A stretch of 64,000 nucleotides of DNA from Dastarcus helophoroides (lineage: Eukaryota; Arthropoda; Insecta; Coleoptera; Bothrideridae). The notes beneath the pieces are model-generated. The model was not told the origin of the DNA. It made no database searches and worked only from the letters and a program-made list of their open reading frames with translations. Position numbers and translations under genes: made by a program. The DNA lies in contig CM053335.1 of NCBI GenBank assembly GCA_028583605.1, forward strand, positions 11,042,053 to 11,106,052. The letters are read 5' to 3'. Every line of letters begins with the position of its first letter. Position 1 is the first letter of the stretch. Below, piece after piece: positions 12,200-22,220 of the stretch.

Positions 12200-14900
12200 T
12201 TAAGTCTCAAAATAACGGAGCTTTAAACTCTTAAAAAACCAACATCTAGAGTTTGAAGTCTAAAAAAATCATATGGATTTTTGGGCTCAAAAGAAAATTA
12301 TTACAGAACTCCTAAAAAAAATCCTCCAGAGTTTCAAGTTACAACAAAAACTCATTTAGAGTTCTTAAATCTTAAGGAACGACATCTAGAATTTAAAGTC
12401 TAAAAATACTCACCTAAGGTGAGCTTTAAAAATAATAGTATGAAACCTCAAGAGAAACTTAGTTTTATCTATAAATTCCTAATTTTTAAAAAGTGAATAC
12501 CGAGATCTTAAGTTGCAAAGAAACCTATTTAGAGCTCTGTACTCACAACACAACTTTGAATAAATTCATTTAGAGTTTGAAATCCTAAAGTAAAGTCAAT
12601 TAAATTTATAAATCTTTAATTATTACAAAGCTTCAGAGTTGCTCTAGAGTTCTAAACTCCCAAGGAAAGTAGTCAAAAATTTAAGTCTCGAGAAAAAAGT
12701 ATTTAAAGCTCAAAACTCTTAAACATCTACAGACTAAAGTCTGAAAAATCATATGGGGCTTAACGCTCCAGAGTAAATTATTATAGAGTTCCAATTTTGC
12801 AATGGGAGCCATTCAGAGTTCTAAAATTGCAATGAGAGACATTCAGAACTCTAAGCTTTCAAGAAAATCATCCAGAGTTTTAAGTCACAAAAAAACTTAT
12901 TTAGAGCTCTTGAAGAATGACATCTAGAGTTTAAAGTCTAAAAGAACTCCCACGTAAGCTGCATGTGAGCTTTAAAAATAGGAGTATGAAGTCTTAAGAG
13001 AAACTTCGTTATATTTCTAAATTCTTAATTTTTAAAAAGTGAATACCAAGATCTTAAGTTGCTACGAAACTTATTTAGAGCTCTAACTTTCCAACAACAC
13101 CTTAAATAAGTTCATTCAGAGTTTGAAATCGTAATACAAACTCAAGTAGAGTTATGAATCTTTAATTATTACAAAGCTCCAGAGTTGAAATGAGAGTCAT
13201 CTAGAGCTCTAAACTTCCAAGGAAATCAACCAGAGCTTTAGGTCTCGAGAAAAACGTATTTAGGGCTTAAAACCCTTAAAGAACAACATCTAGAGTTAAA
13301 AGTCTGAAAAAATCGTATGGGGCTCAACGCTCTAGAGAAAATTATTATAGAGCTTCAAGGTTGCAATGAGAGTCATTTGGAGCTCCAAACTCCCAAGAAC
13401 ATCATCCTTTTTAGTCATAAGAAAAACTCATTTAGAGCTCTCAAACCTTAAAGAATGACATCTAGAATTTAAAGCCCGAAAGGACTTACATGTAGCTCTA
13501 AGATGAGCTTCAAAAATAGGAGTATAATGTCTCAAGAGAAATTTACCTATATCTATAAATTATTAATTCTTAAAAAGTGAATATCGAGATCTCAAGTTAC
13601 AACGAAACCTATTTAGAGCCATGGACTCACAACACAACTTCAAATAAGCTCATTTAGGGTTTAGAATTCTAAGATAAACTTAATTGAAGTTATAAATATT
13701 TAATTATTACAAAGCTAGAGAGTTGCAATGAAAGTCATCTAGAGCTTTAAACTCCCAAGAAAATCAGCCAAAGATTTAAGTCTCAAAAAAAACCTATTTA
13801 GAGCTCAAAACTTAAAAAAACAACATCTAGAGTTTAAAGTCTGAAAAAGTCATATGGAGCTTAACGCTCTAGAGAAAATTGTTATAGAGCTCCAAGGTGC
13901 AATGAGAGTCATTCAGAGCTCTAAACTCCCAAGAAAATCGTCCAGAGTTTTAAGTCACAAGAAAAACTCATTTAGAGCTCTTAGACCTTAGAGAATGCCA
14001 TTTAGAGTTTAAATTCTAAAAGGACTTATATGTAACTATAAGGTGAGCTTCAAAAATAGAAGTATGAAGTATCAAGAGAAACCAAGCTATATCTCTAAAT
14101 TTTTAACTTGAAAAAAGTGATTACTGCAATATAAAGTTCTAACAAAACCTATTTATCTAAGGTGAGCTTCAAAAATAGAAGTATGAAGTCTCAAGAAAAT
14201 ACCGTGACATAAAGTTAAACGAAATCTATTTAGAGCTCTGAACTTCCAACAACACTTCAAATAAGTTCATTCAGAGTTTGAAATCGTAATACAAACTCAA
14301 CTAGAGTTCTACTGCACAGACGAATAGGTTAAAGCATTTATTAGATTCGAAGTTTAGAAACCAAATATCTAGAATTATAAATCTTAAATTATTACAAAGC
14401 TCCTGAGTTGTAATAATAGTCATCTAGAGCTCTAAACTCCCATCATCAGTCAGAGCTTTAGGTCTCAAGAAAAATATATTTAGAGCTCAAAAGCCTTAAA
14501 GAAAAAAATCTAGAGTTTAAAGTCTCAAAAACTCTTATGGGGCTTAACGGTCTAGAGGAAATTTTTATAGATCTCCAAGGTTGCAAAGAGAGTCATTCAG
14601 AGCTCCAAACTCTCACAAAAATCATCCAGGGTTTTAGTCACAATAAAAACTCATTTCTCAGCTCTAAACCTCTAAACCTTTAAGAACGACATCTAGAGTT
14701 TGAAATCAAAAAATACTCACCTGCAGCTCTACAATAAGCTTCAAAAATTCTGCTTAAAAGTTTGAAGCCTCAAGAGAAACTCTACATTCTTAAAAAATGA
14801 ATACCGAGATCCAGAGTTGAAGCGAAACTTATTTAGAACTCCTAACTCCCAACAAAACTTTAAATAAGTTGAGTCAGAGTTTAAAACTTAAGATAAACTC
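12200..14900. repeat. higher-order satellite, about 540-bp period
   Basis: A marker phrase (gagctt/ttcaaaaatag followed by agtatgaagtc-tcaagagaaa) occurs at 12421, 12967, 13505 and 14045, spaced 546, 538 and 540 bp. A shortened copy begins at 14162 and another at 14733. Each period contains the same ordered series of shorter gagctc subunits, so this is a higher-order repeat formed by unequal exchange. Confidence 0.75.
14319..14368 (+). mobile_element. solo arm of the 32.8-kb foldback element
   Basis: The sequence actgcacagacgaatagg through ttagattcgaag and gaaaccaaat matches the left arm of the inverted-repeat element at 32829-33139. It sits inside the gagctc satellite with satellite on both sides, so it is a truncated insertion. 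Confidence 0.65.
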
Positions 14901-15450
14901 GTCTGGAGTTATAAATCTTTAGCCAAGTGAGTGCTTGTGATAAGATTTACATAGAGGCCCAAAGACCCGAGAAAAATCTAAACAAAGTGATTCAGAATTT
15001 GAAGTCTTAAAAAAATTTACCTGCTGCTCTAAAATCCTCAACAAAGTTATCCAAAGTTTAATGTAGCAACAAAACTTTTTGTAAATTTCCACAGAAATTA
15101 ATACCGAGCTTGACAGCAATAATTGAGCTAAAGCTTTAAACTTTTAAGGAAGTTCATCCACAAATTTGAAGTCCCAAAAAAAATCTATTGCCTTAGATAT
15201 TTTTTAATTCGTAAAGAAAACTTATAACAAATATTAAGAGTATTAATCTTTTAGGTAATTCCTCCAGGTAAAAATGTCTAATTGGAGTTCTGAATCCATA
15301 ACTAAGCTCTTCTAATGCTTCAAGCTTCTAAGTCAACTGGTTTAGGGCGCTGTAAGATTTCGAGGGAACTAGTCTAGATCTAAATTATGAAGGAAACTTA
15401 CATGGAACCTTTAATTCTCAAAAAAACTTTTCTAGGGTTAAGTACTCCGT

Positions 15451-16294
15451 TACATTCTTCGTAGCACATTTGAAATCGTTCAATATATAAAAAATTTTCT
15501 TTAAAAAACGAAACCCCAAGCTCATTATCCAAGACCTAAAACTTTTCAATATCGGTACAAATCGAATAATCAAAGGCTCTAACCCGATGTAATCTTATAA
15601 CCGTCAAAAAGCCCGCAATGTCAAGGTGAAAGGCAAGCTGCAACCCTTTCGTATTTGCCACAGCATTACAGATTGTTATCTACGGTGGGATACGCGGTTT
15701 CTTTTAATACAACATACCGATCGTGTTCGATAAATCACGTTCTGTAACGAAATGTTATTACAATCATTTACTACTCCGGGAACCAAATTGATTATATCAT
15801 ATATTTGTACTGCGTGAGCACCTGACTGCTTTTTTCGCCCAGCCCCTGGCGACCGACACTTCATTGTTTTCTGCACAGTAGTGACCATTGGCAGACCTAC
15901 AATAATGGTCTGGATGAATGATTTTGGACATAATATTTTGGATCTTAATAACCTAAATGCAAACTCTGAAGCTAATTGGAGGGCTTTTTGCAGAAAGGAC
16001 CAAGCCACAAATTCTTAAATATTAGATTTTTATCACATATTTCAGAAGTTATAATCTTTGCTGTCGAAAAAGGACCAGATCCCATTTTAAAGCCTAGCAT
16101 CATCTGTTAACCAAAAAACCATTCCGCTGAATGAGTTGGGCAGTTAAAAAACCGGGAGCTACTTTTTTAGAAAATTCGTTTATTTTTCTAAAATTGGATC
16201 GAAATTTTAATAGAAATTAAAAATCTAAGAATAATGTATTTAGGAAATTTTAAGAAAAAGATTTCTTGTAAATTTGAAAAATATGATACAATTT
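15451..16294. other. unique DNA, no supported gene
   Basis: A 110-residue minus-strand frame at 15676-16008 has no recognisable domain and no conserved-looking features. I do not annotate it. No repeat is seen. Confidence 0.4.
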
Positions 16295-16558
16295 ACTGCT
16301 GAGATAATAAGCCTTGTATATACGAATATATACAAGTTTATTACGATGCAATTGAAATCTAATTTCATTAGAATCTAATGAAAACTAGACTGCAATTGCA
16401 AAGTTCACGTAGATGAGGCAAAGCTTGTATCACGGGTTGCATCGCAACATCCATAGATACAAACGTCCTCGGCGTAACTTTACTTGCATCTAGTTTTTGA
16501 CAAATGACCAATTAAATGTTCTGTAATTAAACAGTTAAACGTGCTTAAAATTGAAAAT

Positions 16559-16630
16559 ATGTACAACCGCAACCATAGACTAGTTTCGGCCTTCCTTGGC
16601 CTCGTCAGCATGGTACGGTGGTTGTATACA
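16559..16630 (-). ncRNA. hammerhead ribozyme, type I, minimal stem III
   Basis: On the minus strand: CTGACGA at 16608-16602; stem II GGCC/GGCC with loop AAGGAA; GAAA at 16587-16584; a minimal stem III (A-U, C-G with loop UA); and the cleavage triplet GUC at 16580-16578. Stem I pairs ACCAT with ATGGT next to the core, then has an internal loop and a second helix (ACAACC with GGTTGT), as expected where stem I contacts loop II. All invariant core residues are present. Minimal stem III variants are known to work best as dimers, which fits the tandem arrangement. Self-cleavage is inferred. Confidence 0.85.
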
Positions 16631-17024
16631 CTTGCAATTTAAAGCCGTTAGTCAGTCGTATAAGTATCCAAGAGAGCAAACCTCCATTGGGTGACTTGTA
16701 ACTGACTTTTAACTGTTTATTACGCAAACATTTTTGCTACATGCTAATTGAAGCATTACTCTCTGCTGAGATAATAAGCCTTGTATATACGAATATATAC
16801 AAGTTTATTACGATGCAATTGAAATCTAATTTCATTAGAATCTAATGAAAACTAGACTGCAATTGCAAAGTTCACGTAGATGAGGCAAAGCTTGTATCAC
16901 GGGTTGCATCGCAACATCCATAGATACAAACGTCCTCGGCGTGACTTTACTTTCATCTAGTTTTGACAAATGCCCAATTAAATGTTCTGTAATTGAACAG
17001 TTAAACGTGCTTAAAATTGAAAAT

Positions 17025-17078
17025 ATGTACAACCGCAACCATAGACTAGTTTCGGCCTTCCTTGGCCTCGTCAGCAAA
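17025..17078 (-). ncRNA. hammerhead ribozyme, truncated second copy
   Basis: It has the same core (CTGACGA, stem II, GAAA, GUC) as the copy at 16559, with the GUC triplet at 17046-17044. The upstream strand of stem I is missing: sequence homology ends just outside CTGACGA at about 17075 and AT-rich array follows. The copy should not cleave unless a substitute strand pairs with it. Confidence 0.75.
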
Positions 17079-17377
17079 AATTCTGAAAAAATATTTTTTG
17101 AAAGTTGCCACTTTTTTTAATTTAAATTCAACTTTTGGAAAATTTGTGTTTTTTTTGGAAATCTTAACTTTTTTAAAATTTTAACATTTCTTGAAGTTCT
17201 TCGAAAGGTTTTTCTTTGGGTCACTCTTTTTCGAAATTTTGACTTTAATCTAGAAACTCGTTTTATTTTTTCCCCTAAATTTTTCAGGATGATTGTTGTC
17301 CCTCCTTGAAGAAAGTCTTGTCTACGCCCTTGTCAAGATAATTACTTTATTTTCCTTCAATGACACTTTAGATTTTG
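17079..17377. repeat. AT-rich array block
   Basis: Diverged TTTCGA-family words such as gaaattttgactttaatc. Nothing else is seen. Confidence 0.5.
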
Positions 17378-17580
17378 GGGGAACAAACTGGTCCTTGGTT
17401 GTTTTCAAAAATTGAAATACAAATATTGTCACCTGAAATCAAGAAAGATTAAAAAACACAACAAAGTTTACTAACGCGTTTCGACAACTAAGCTATCATC
17501 TTCTGAGAGATACTGAGTATCTCTTTGAAGATGTGTTTTTTAATCTTTCTTTTCATGGGACAGGATTTGCATTTCACTTT
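17378..17580. mobile_element. CACAACA foldback element, copy D
   Basis: Left arm aactggtccttggttg, tgtcacctgaaatcaag, then cacaacaaag and CGTTTCGACAACTAAGC. The right arm is shortened and degraded (ttttaatctttcttttcatg). Palindromic order matches other copies. DNA from 17581 to 17906 is unique and shows no gene. Confidence 0.7.
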
Positions 17581-17906
17581 TTGACACTTTAGATATTAGA
17601 TATCTGGAGAAGAATTATAAAGATAAATATTTATAAAACTAATTAGAGGATAACACAATCTAGCTTCTGGAAATCTGCAATGAGTATATTTCAATTTTTT
17701 TGTAGCTTCACTCACATGTCTATTTCTATTTTTCAAGTTTTTGCGTTATGGAACTATCAGCAATGGTATGAGTTTTGTAGATTATTTCCTTCGAATTTTG
17801 TGTCTTGTCAACAGGTACTGCAAACTTAGAAATCTTGGGAATGATATTTGAAGTCACAAAAGCGTCAGCAGCAATTGCCCGGAACAATAATTACTGCTTC
17901 ATCTAT

Positions 17907-18022
17907 GGTTGAAATACAAATCTTGTCTCCTGAGACCAAGAAAGATTAAGAAACACAACAAAGGTTGCTCTAACGCGTTATCTTTCTTGGTTTCAGGGGA
18001 CAAGATTTGTATTTCAATTTAT
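17907..18022. mobile_element. CACAACA foldback element, copy E (short)
   Basis: About 115 bp: tgaaatacaaatcttgtc, cctgagaccaagaaag, cacaacaaaggttgctctaa, CGCGTT, then directly the right arm ctttcttggtttcagg. The centre, including the GAAAC motif, is deleted, leaving near-perfect short arms. Confidence 0.75.
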
Positions 18023-19296
18023 CAGCATTTTCAAAAAAGTGGAATTCCTTAAAAAAGTTGAGATTTAAAAAAAAACGAAATTTTTAGAAGACTTCGAAAT
18101 TTTAAAATAGAAAAAATGTTTAAAAAAGACAAATTTTTTAAAATTAAAAAATTAAAACTTAAGCTGCTGAAATGCCAAATTTTCCAAAAAATTGTTTCTT
18201 TGTAGCTTGTTCCTTCCTTAAAGTGAACTAGAGACTTTAATAAAAAGTTCATAAGAAAGTTAAAATAGTAAATTTTCAAGCAGTATTAAATTCTTTGAAA
18301 ATAATCAACATTTTCAAGAAACTGTCAAAATTTTTAAAAACCTGTCCAAAACGATAAGGTTTTTCAAGAAGTTTCAGAAAAATAGAAATTAGGTGTAAAA
18401 AATGTAAAAGTAAAAGCGGGGAAAATGCCAACATTTTCAAAAAAGATGAATTATTTACAGAAGTCCAAAAAAGTTTATTGTTTCAAAGAAAGTCGGAACA
18501 TAAAGAAAAAAGTGGAAATTTTTAAAATAATTTCGGTAATTTTGATTGGCTTTTTTTTCGCCGGTTGTTTTCCTAATTTTATTTAACAAGTAAAGATTTT
18601 GCAATAATATTTTGAAAAAATAAAAATCTTGAAATATCAACATTTTCAAAAGATAGTTTTATTTTTTAAAAAAGTTGAAAAATTTTTGAAATTAAAAAAA
18701 AAAGTCATAAATTTCCTAAAAAGTTTCAAAATTCAAAAAATATCAAAATGTTCAAAAAGGACGAATTTTCCAACAAAAAAAATTGAAGTAGAGATTTTAA
18801 AATGCCTAATATTTAAAAAGGCAAAAAATTTCCTTCTATCTCTCCGATTGTTTCCTTAAAATAAGTTAAAAACCCGAGGCTGGTAAAAAGTTTTTAAAAA
18901 AGTAGAAATTTTAAAATGTTACAAAAAGAAGTCTTCTAAAATGGCTGAATTCTTTTTAAAAAGTTATAATTTTCAGAGCAAAAATTTTCAAAAAGTTGCG
19001 AAATTTTCAAAAAAAGTCGAAATTTTTAAATGATGTCTGAATTTTTCAAAAGAGAACAAATTTTCAAAATAGACGAATTATAACCGAATCAAAAAAATTT
19101 AAAAATTGAGAAAAAGTAGAAATTTTGAGATACCAAAATCTTCAAAAAAGGTTGAAATTTTTGAAAAATCATAATTTTCAAAAAGAAGCCTTATCAAAAA
19201 GTTGCGACATCTTTAAAAAAATTTCGAAGTTTTTAAATGATGTCTAAATTTTCCAAAAAGGTCCAAATCCTCAAAAACGACGAATATTATCAACGA
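18023..19296. repeat. degenerate AT-rich array (TTTCGA family, inverted sense)
   Basis: Words such as tttcaaaaaagtcgaaatt recur throughout. Short frames on both strands are K/F/N-rich by-products of the repeat. Confidence 0.6.
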
Positions 19297-19352
19297 CGAA
19301 CAAAGTGGTCCTTGGTTAACTTCAATAACCAAGAACCACTTCATTCCACCAA
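19297..19352. mobile_element. CACAACA foldback element, copy F (ends only)
   Basis: Only the outermost arms remain: aagtggtccttggttaac directly faces ataaccaagaaccacttc. It is a minimal palindrome left after internal deletion. Confidence 0.6.
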
Positions 19353-19504
19353 AATTATTAATGGTTGATTCGATTGGGCCTTCACCGAGCAAATCTGTTG
19401 AAGACAGAAGCTGGAGATTTAAAAAAGCTTCTATTTCAAGTTTAAACATATCATCACTAAAGCTTTCAAGACACAAAGACAAAATTAGGTTTCGTAGAAA
19501 CGTT

Positions 19505-19625
19505 TTGGTAGGTGCTTCGAATGACTAAAAGATATGGGATTGTAGCATGTCAAGGAACTACTGATGTTTCGCCTGCCATCGTATAGGAGCTTCAGAAACA
19601 AAGAAAAAACTAAATTTGAGATAGA
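19505..19625 (-). mobile_element. Penelope-like terminus or hammerhead-like fragment
   Basis: Minus-strand sequence contains CTGAAGCTCC, a hairpin with a cgatgg loop region, then GGCGAAACATC and tagtagttccttgacatg. The same order occurs at 42.6 kb on the minus strand. The CTGAAG-hairpin-GAAAC order is hammerhead-like but core positions deviate. The assignment is inferred from resemblance only. Confidence 0.4.
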
Positions 19626-20127
19626 AGAGCACCAAACACATACTCAATGTCAACCATAGAGATTTAAAATTGATTCGAAGTGAAACAACGTCAAAAAGGA
19701 GCGAAGCTTATCAACTTTCCGCACTGTTTCAGGTCGTTTTGGGGATTTGCAAAGTCGATTGGAAAGAATTTTGTGTTTTCAAATTTTCCACTTTTACTTG
19801 ATGAAAATAACAATATTGCGACTGCTTTCAAGGAAAATGTTGACATGCTACCCTTAATGTTTGCTGAAAATTCCAATCTTGATTCTCGAAACGCAGAACC
19901 TCCTATTCTTCCTAAGGTTGGCACTTTGATGCGGCTGAAGTTGTTTTCAGACAACGCACAATCAGGAAGATTCTCTTTGAGCTGGCGACACCTCGAAAGC
20001 TTCGGGCCTTGATGGTATCCTCGCTATTGTTCTTAAGAAGTGCGCCCCAGAGTTGACTTCTGTCCTAAGCAAATTATTCACACTCTTTTACAATAAAGGT
20101 GTTTGCCCTAACATCTGGAAATTTTAT

Positions 20128-20212
20128 AAACAAATCTTGTCCCCTGAAACCAAAAAAGGTATTTTAATTTTTGAAGATAACCAAGGACCAGTCCGTTCCA
20201 CCAAAATCCAAA
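20128..20212. mobile_element. CACAACA foldback remnant inside the LINE, copy G
   Basis: The segment caaatcttgtcccctgaaac followed by tttttgaagataaccaag and gaccagtccgttccacc is the outer part of the foldback element. It lies between the LINE residues I-W-K-F and A-K-V-Q-P-V-P, which are adjacent in related LINEs. The reading frame stays open across it, so the insertion appears as about 28 extra residues. Confidence 0.8.
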
Positions 20213-21449
20213 AATCTGCTAAGGTGCAGCCTGTTCCTAAAAAGGTAAAAAGGAATTTGGCTAACAACTATCGCCCTATATCTTTGTTATTCGTTATTCC
20301 TGAAGTGATGGAAAAGGTTATCAACATCGAGATTCTCAAATGTCTGGAAGACAATGGAATCATCTCGGACAGGCAATACGTTTTAGACAACAACGCTCGA
20401 CTGGCGATCTACTGGCATTTGTTACTTATATCCACAACTCAGCTATGGAAAAACATAGCGAGGCTAGGATTGTGGCATTGGTTATCTCAAAGGCCTTCGA
20501 CAGAGTCTGATCGCCAAATTAAAATCTTATGGTCTTCCTCCCGGACTCTGTCATTTGATATCCAATTTTCTCGCTGACGGATCTCTTGAAGTCGTCGTCA
20601 GTGGCATCTCATCTGAGACATTTGTGATTAATGCAGGGATGCCTCAGGGGTCTGTTCTATCTCCTACTCTATTTCTGTTGCACATAAACAATCTCTTAAC
20701 TTCAACTTCCAATCCTATATGCAGCCACGCACATGATAGTAACCTTGTGTCACCTTTTTTTTCCGACAAATCATTATCTGTCTTTGCTTCAGATCGACTA
20801 AGGGAACCGCAGAGATTATTCTGGAATGGGGTAAGAGCAATTTGGTCGACTTCAACGCTTCAAAAACTCAGGCCGCGGTTTTCTCTAAGAAAACATCAAG
20901 GGATAATGCAACGAACATACTAATGGACGGTAAAATCTTTCCGACGGGATCTAATCTATCTATACTAGGAGTGAATGCGAGCACTAACTTCCCTTGGGAC
21001 GATTATGTGCGCGCCATTGCCAAATCCACCTCTCAGAAGCTAGGCTTTCTTTTTAGAGCTAAAAAGTACTTCACATCTCATCAGCTATTAACACTATACA
21101 AAGCCCAAGTTAGGCCAACACTGGCCAATACCCTTCTCATGTTTGGAGTTCAGTCCCAAAATTAGCTCTCTTGGATTCAATTCAAAGAAGACCGATTCGC
21201 CTAATTGATGACGAAAGTCTGACCGATTCTCTCGAAACACTAGAGCACAGGCGTATGGTTGATGACTTGTCCCTTTTCTACAAGTACTACCATGGAAGAT
21301 GCTCGCAGGAACTAATAGGATTGATCCCTTCAAGGGCAAGATTTGTGAGGCGTACTAGACCGTCGGAGACAGCAAATTCCTGTGCGGTCCAGCTTGACAC
21401 AGTGAGGACTCCTGTCTAAGTCAACGGCAGATACAGATGATTAATCGAA

Positions 21450-22220
21450 ATTTCGAAATCATTCTGGAATGAGGTAAGAAAAATCTGGGCGACTTTAAGG
21501 CTTCAAAAACTCAGGCCGCTGTTTTTTCTAAGAAAACATTAAGGGATAATGCAACAAACATATTAATGGAGGATAAAATGCTTCCAATTGAATTTAATCT
21601 GTCTATTCTAGGAGTGAATGAGAGCGATCATGGGACGATCATGTGCGCACCATTGTCAAAGCTAGGCTTTCTTTTTAGAGCTAAAAAGTACTTTACATCT
21701 TATTAACTACTCACACTATTAAAGCTCAAGTTAGGCCAACACTAGAATATTTTTCTCATGTTTGAAGTTTGGCCCCAAAGTACACTTTGTATCTTTTGGA
21801 TTCAATTCAAGGAAGATCGATTCGGCTAATTGATGACGAGAGTTTGACCGATTCTCTTGAAACACTAGAGCACAGGCGGATGGTTGGTGACTTGTCTCTT
21901 TTCTACAAGTACTATGATGGAAGATGCTCGCAGGAACTAATAGGATAGATCCCCCCAAGGGCAATATTCTTGAGGCATACAAGACAGTCGGAGAAAGCAA
22001 ATTTCTGTGTGGTTCAGCTTGACGCAGTGAAGACTTCTGTCTATGGATGCTCTTTTTTCTATTGAATTTCCAGGCTATAGAACTCGTTACCGAAGGGAAT
22101 TTTCCCCAAAAATTACAACCTTGTTTAAGAAGGCGGTTGATTGCCATCTACTAATGTTTTCGCATCCTACTCGTAGAGCTTTGAGGGCATAATGGGGTTA
22201 CCCTTTAAACTTAAAATAAT
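21450..22220 (+). repeat. tandem partial duplication of the LINE 3' part
   Basis: The sequence from attctggaatgaggtaag (about 21460) repeats, with roughly 85% similarity by eye, the segment starting at about 20818 and running to 21420. It then continues into the LINE 3' end. The copy carries more indels (for example near 21625-21660). This could be an unequal duplication or two truncated insertions landing end to end. Confidence 0.7.

Larger units (their letters stand above)
8240..15450. repeat. degenerate satellite-like array of gagctc units
   Basis: About 7 kb is made of diverged units of roughly 60-70 bp built on words such as tttagagctctaaactc, ccaagaaaatcatccagag and tttaaagtct. The units carry a palindromic gagctc. 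The array is interrupted by a coding-looking island (10.3-10.7 kb), a CACAACA foldback copy (11.03 kb) and two tRNA-like sequences. From 12.2 to 14.9 kb it is organised into longer repeats listed separately. The family is distinct from the TTTCGA arrays on both sides. Confidence 0.75.
16295..17078 (-). mobile_element. tandem dimer element with hammerhead ribozymes (retrozyme-like)
   Basis: A 466-467-bp unit is repeated head to tail: gagataataagccttgta begins at 16301 and at 16768, and the copies are nearly identical. The first unit is complete; the second stops abruptly at about 17076 inside the ribozyme. Read on the minus strand, each unit carries a hammerhead core, with predicted cleavage sites 466 nt apart. 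A dimer of a non-coding unit with self-cleaving motifs in each copy is the known plan of retrozymes and of Penelope-like element termini. No reverse transcriptase is linked, so the element would be non-autonomous. A diverged single copy lies at 58.8 kb. Confidence 0.75.
19670..22220 (+). pseudogene. 5'-truncated non-LTR retrotransposon (Jockey/CR1 group), decayed
   Basis: Fragments in several frames read as the reverse transcriptase of an arthropod LINE. There is a linker with S-F-W-x-F-A-K-S-I (19.7 kb), the finger region with P-N-I-W-K-F (20.1 kb), N-Y-R-P-I-S-L-L (20.27 kb), G-M-P-Q-G-S-V-L-S-P (20.64 kb), a thumb region with L-Y-K-A-Q-V-R-P (21.1 kb), and a C-terminal S-I-Q-R-R-P-I-R-L-I-D-D (21.17 kb). 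The catalytic YADD is replaced by H-A-H-D near 20.73 kb, and stops and frameshifts separate the pieces. A foldback remnant interrupts the finger region. The endonuclease domain is absent. The 3' end carries the family signature ataatggggttaccctt, then ttaaacttaaaa. 3'-end fragments of the same family occur at 25.9, 40.8 and 51.8 kb. Confidence 0.8.

Noticed and set aside
15676..16008. 110-residue minus-strand frame
   Set aside because: No domain, no repeat relation, no upstream or downstream support; length is possible by chance in a locally less AT-rich stretch.
16835..17077. 80-residue minus-strand frame
   Set aside because: It runs through the ribozyme and the non-coding unit of the tandem element, and the first copy of the unit does not keep the frame intact.
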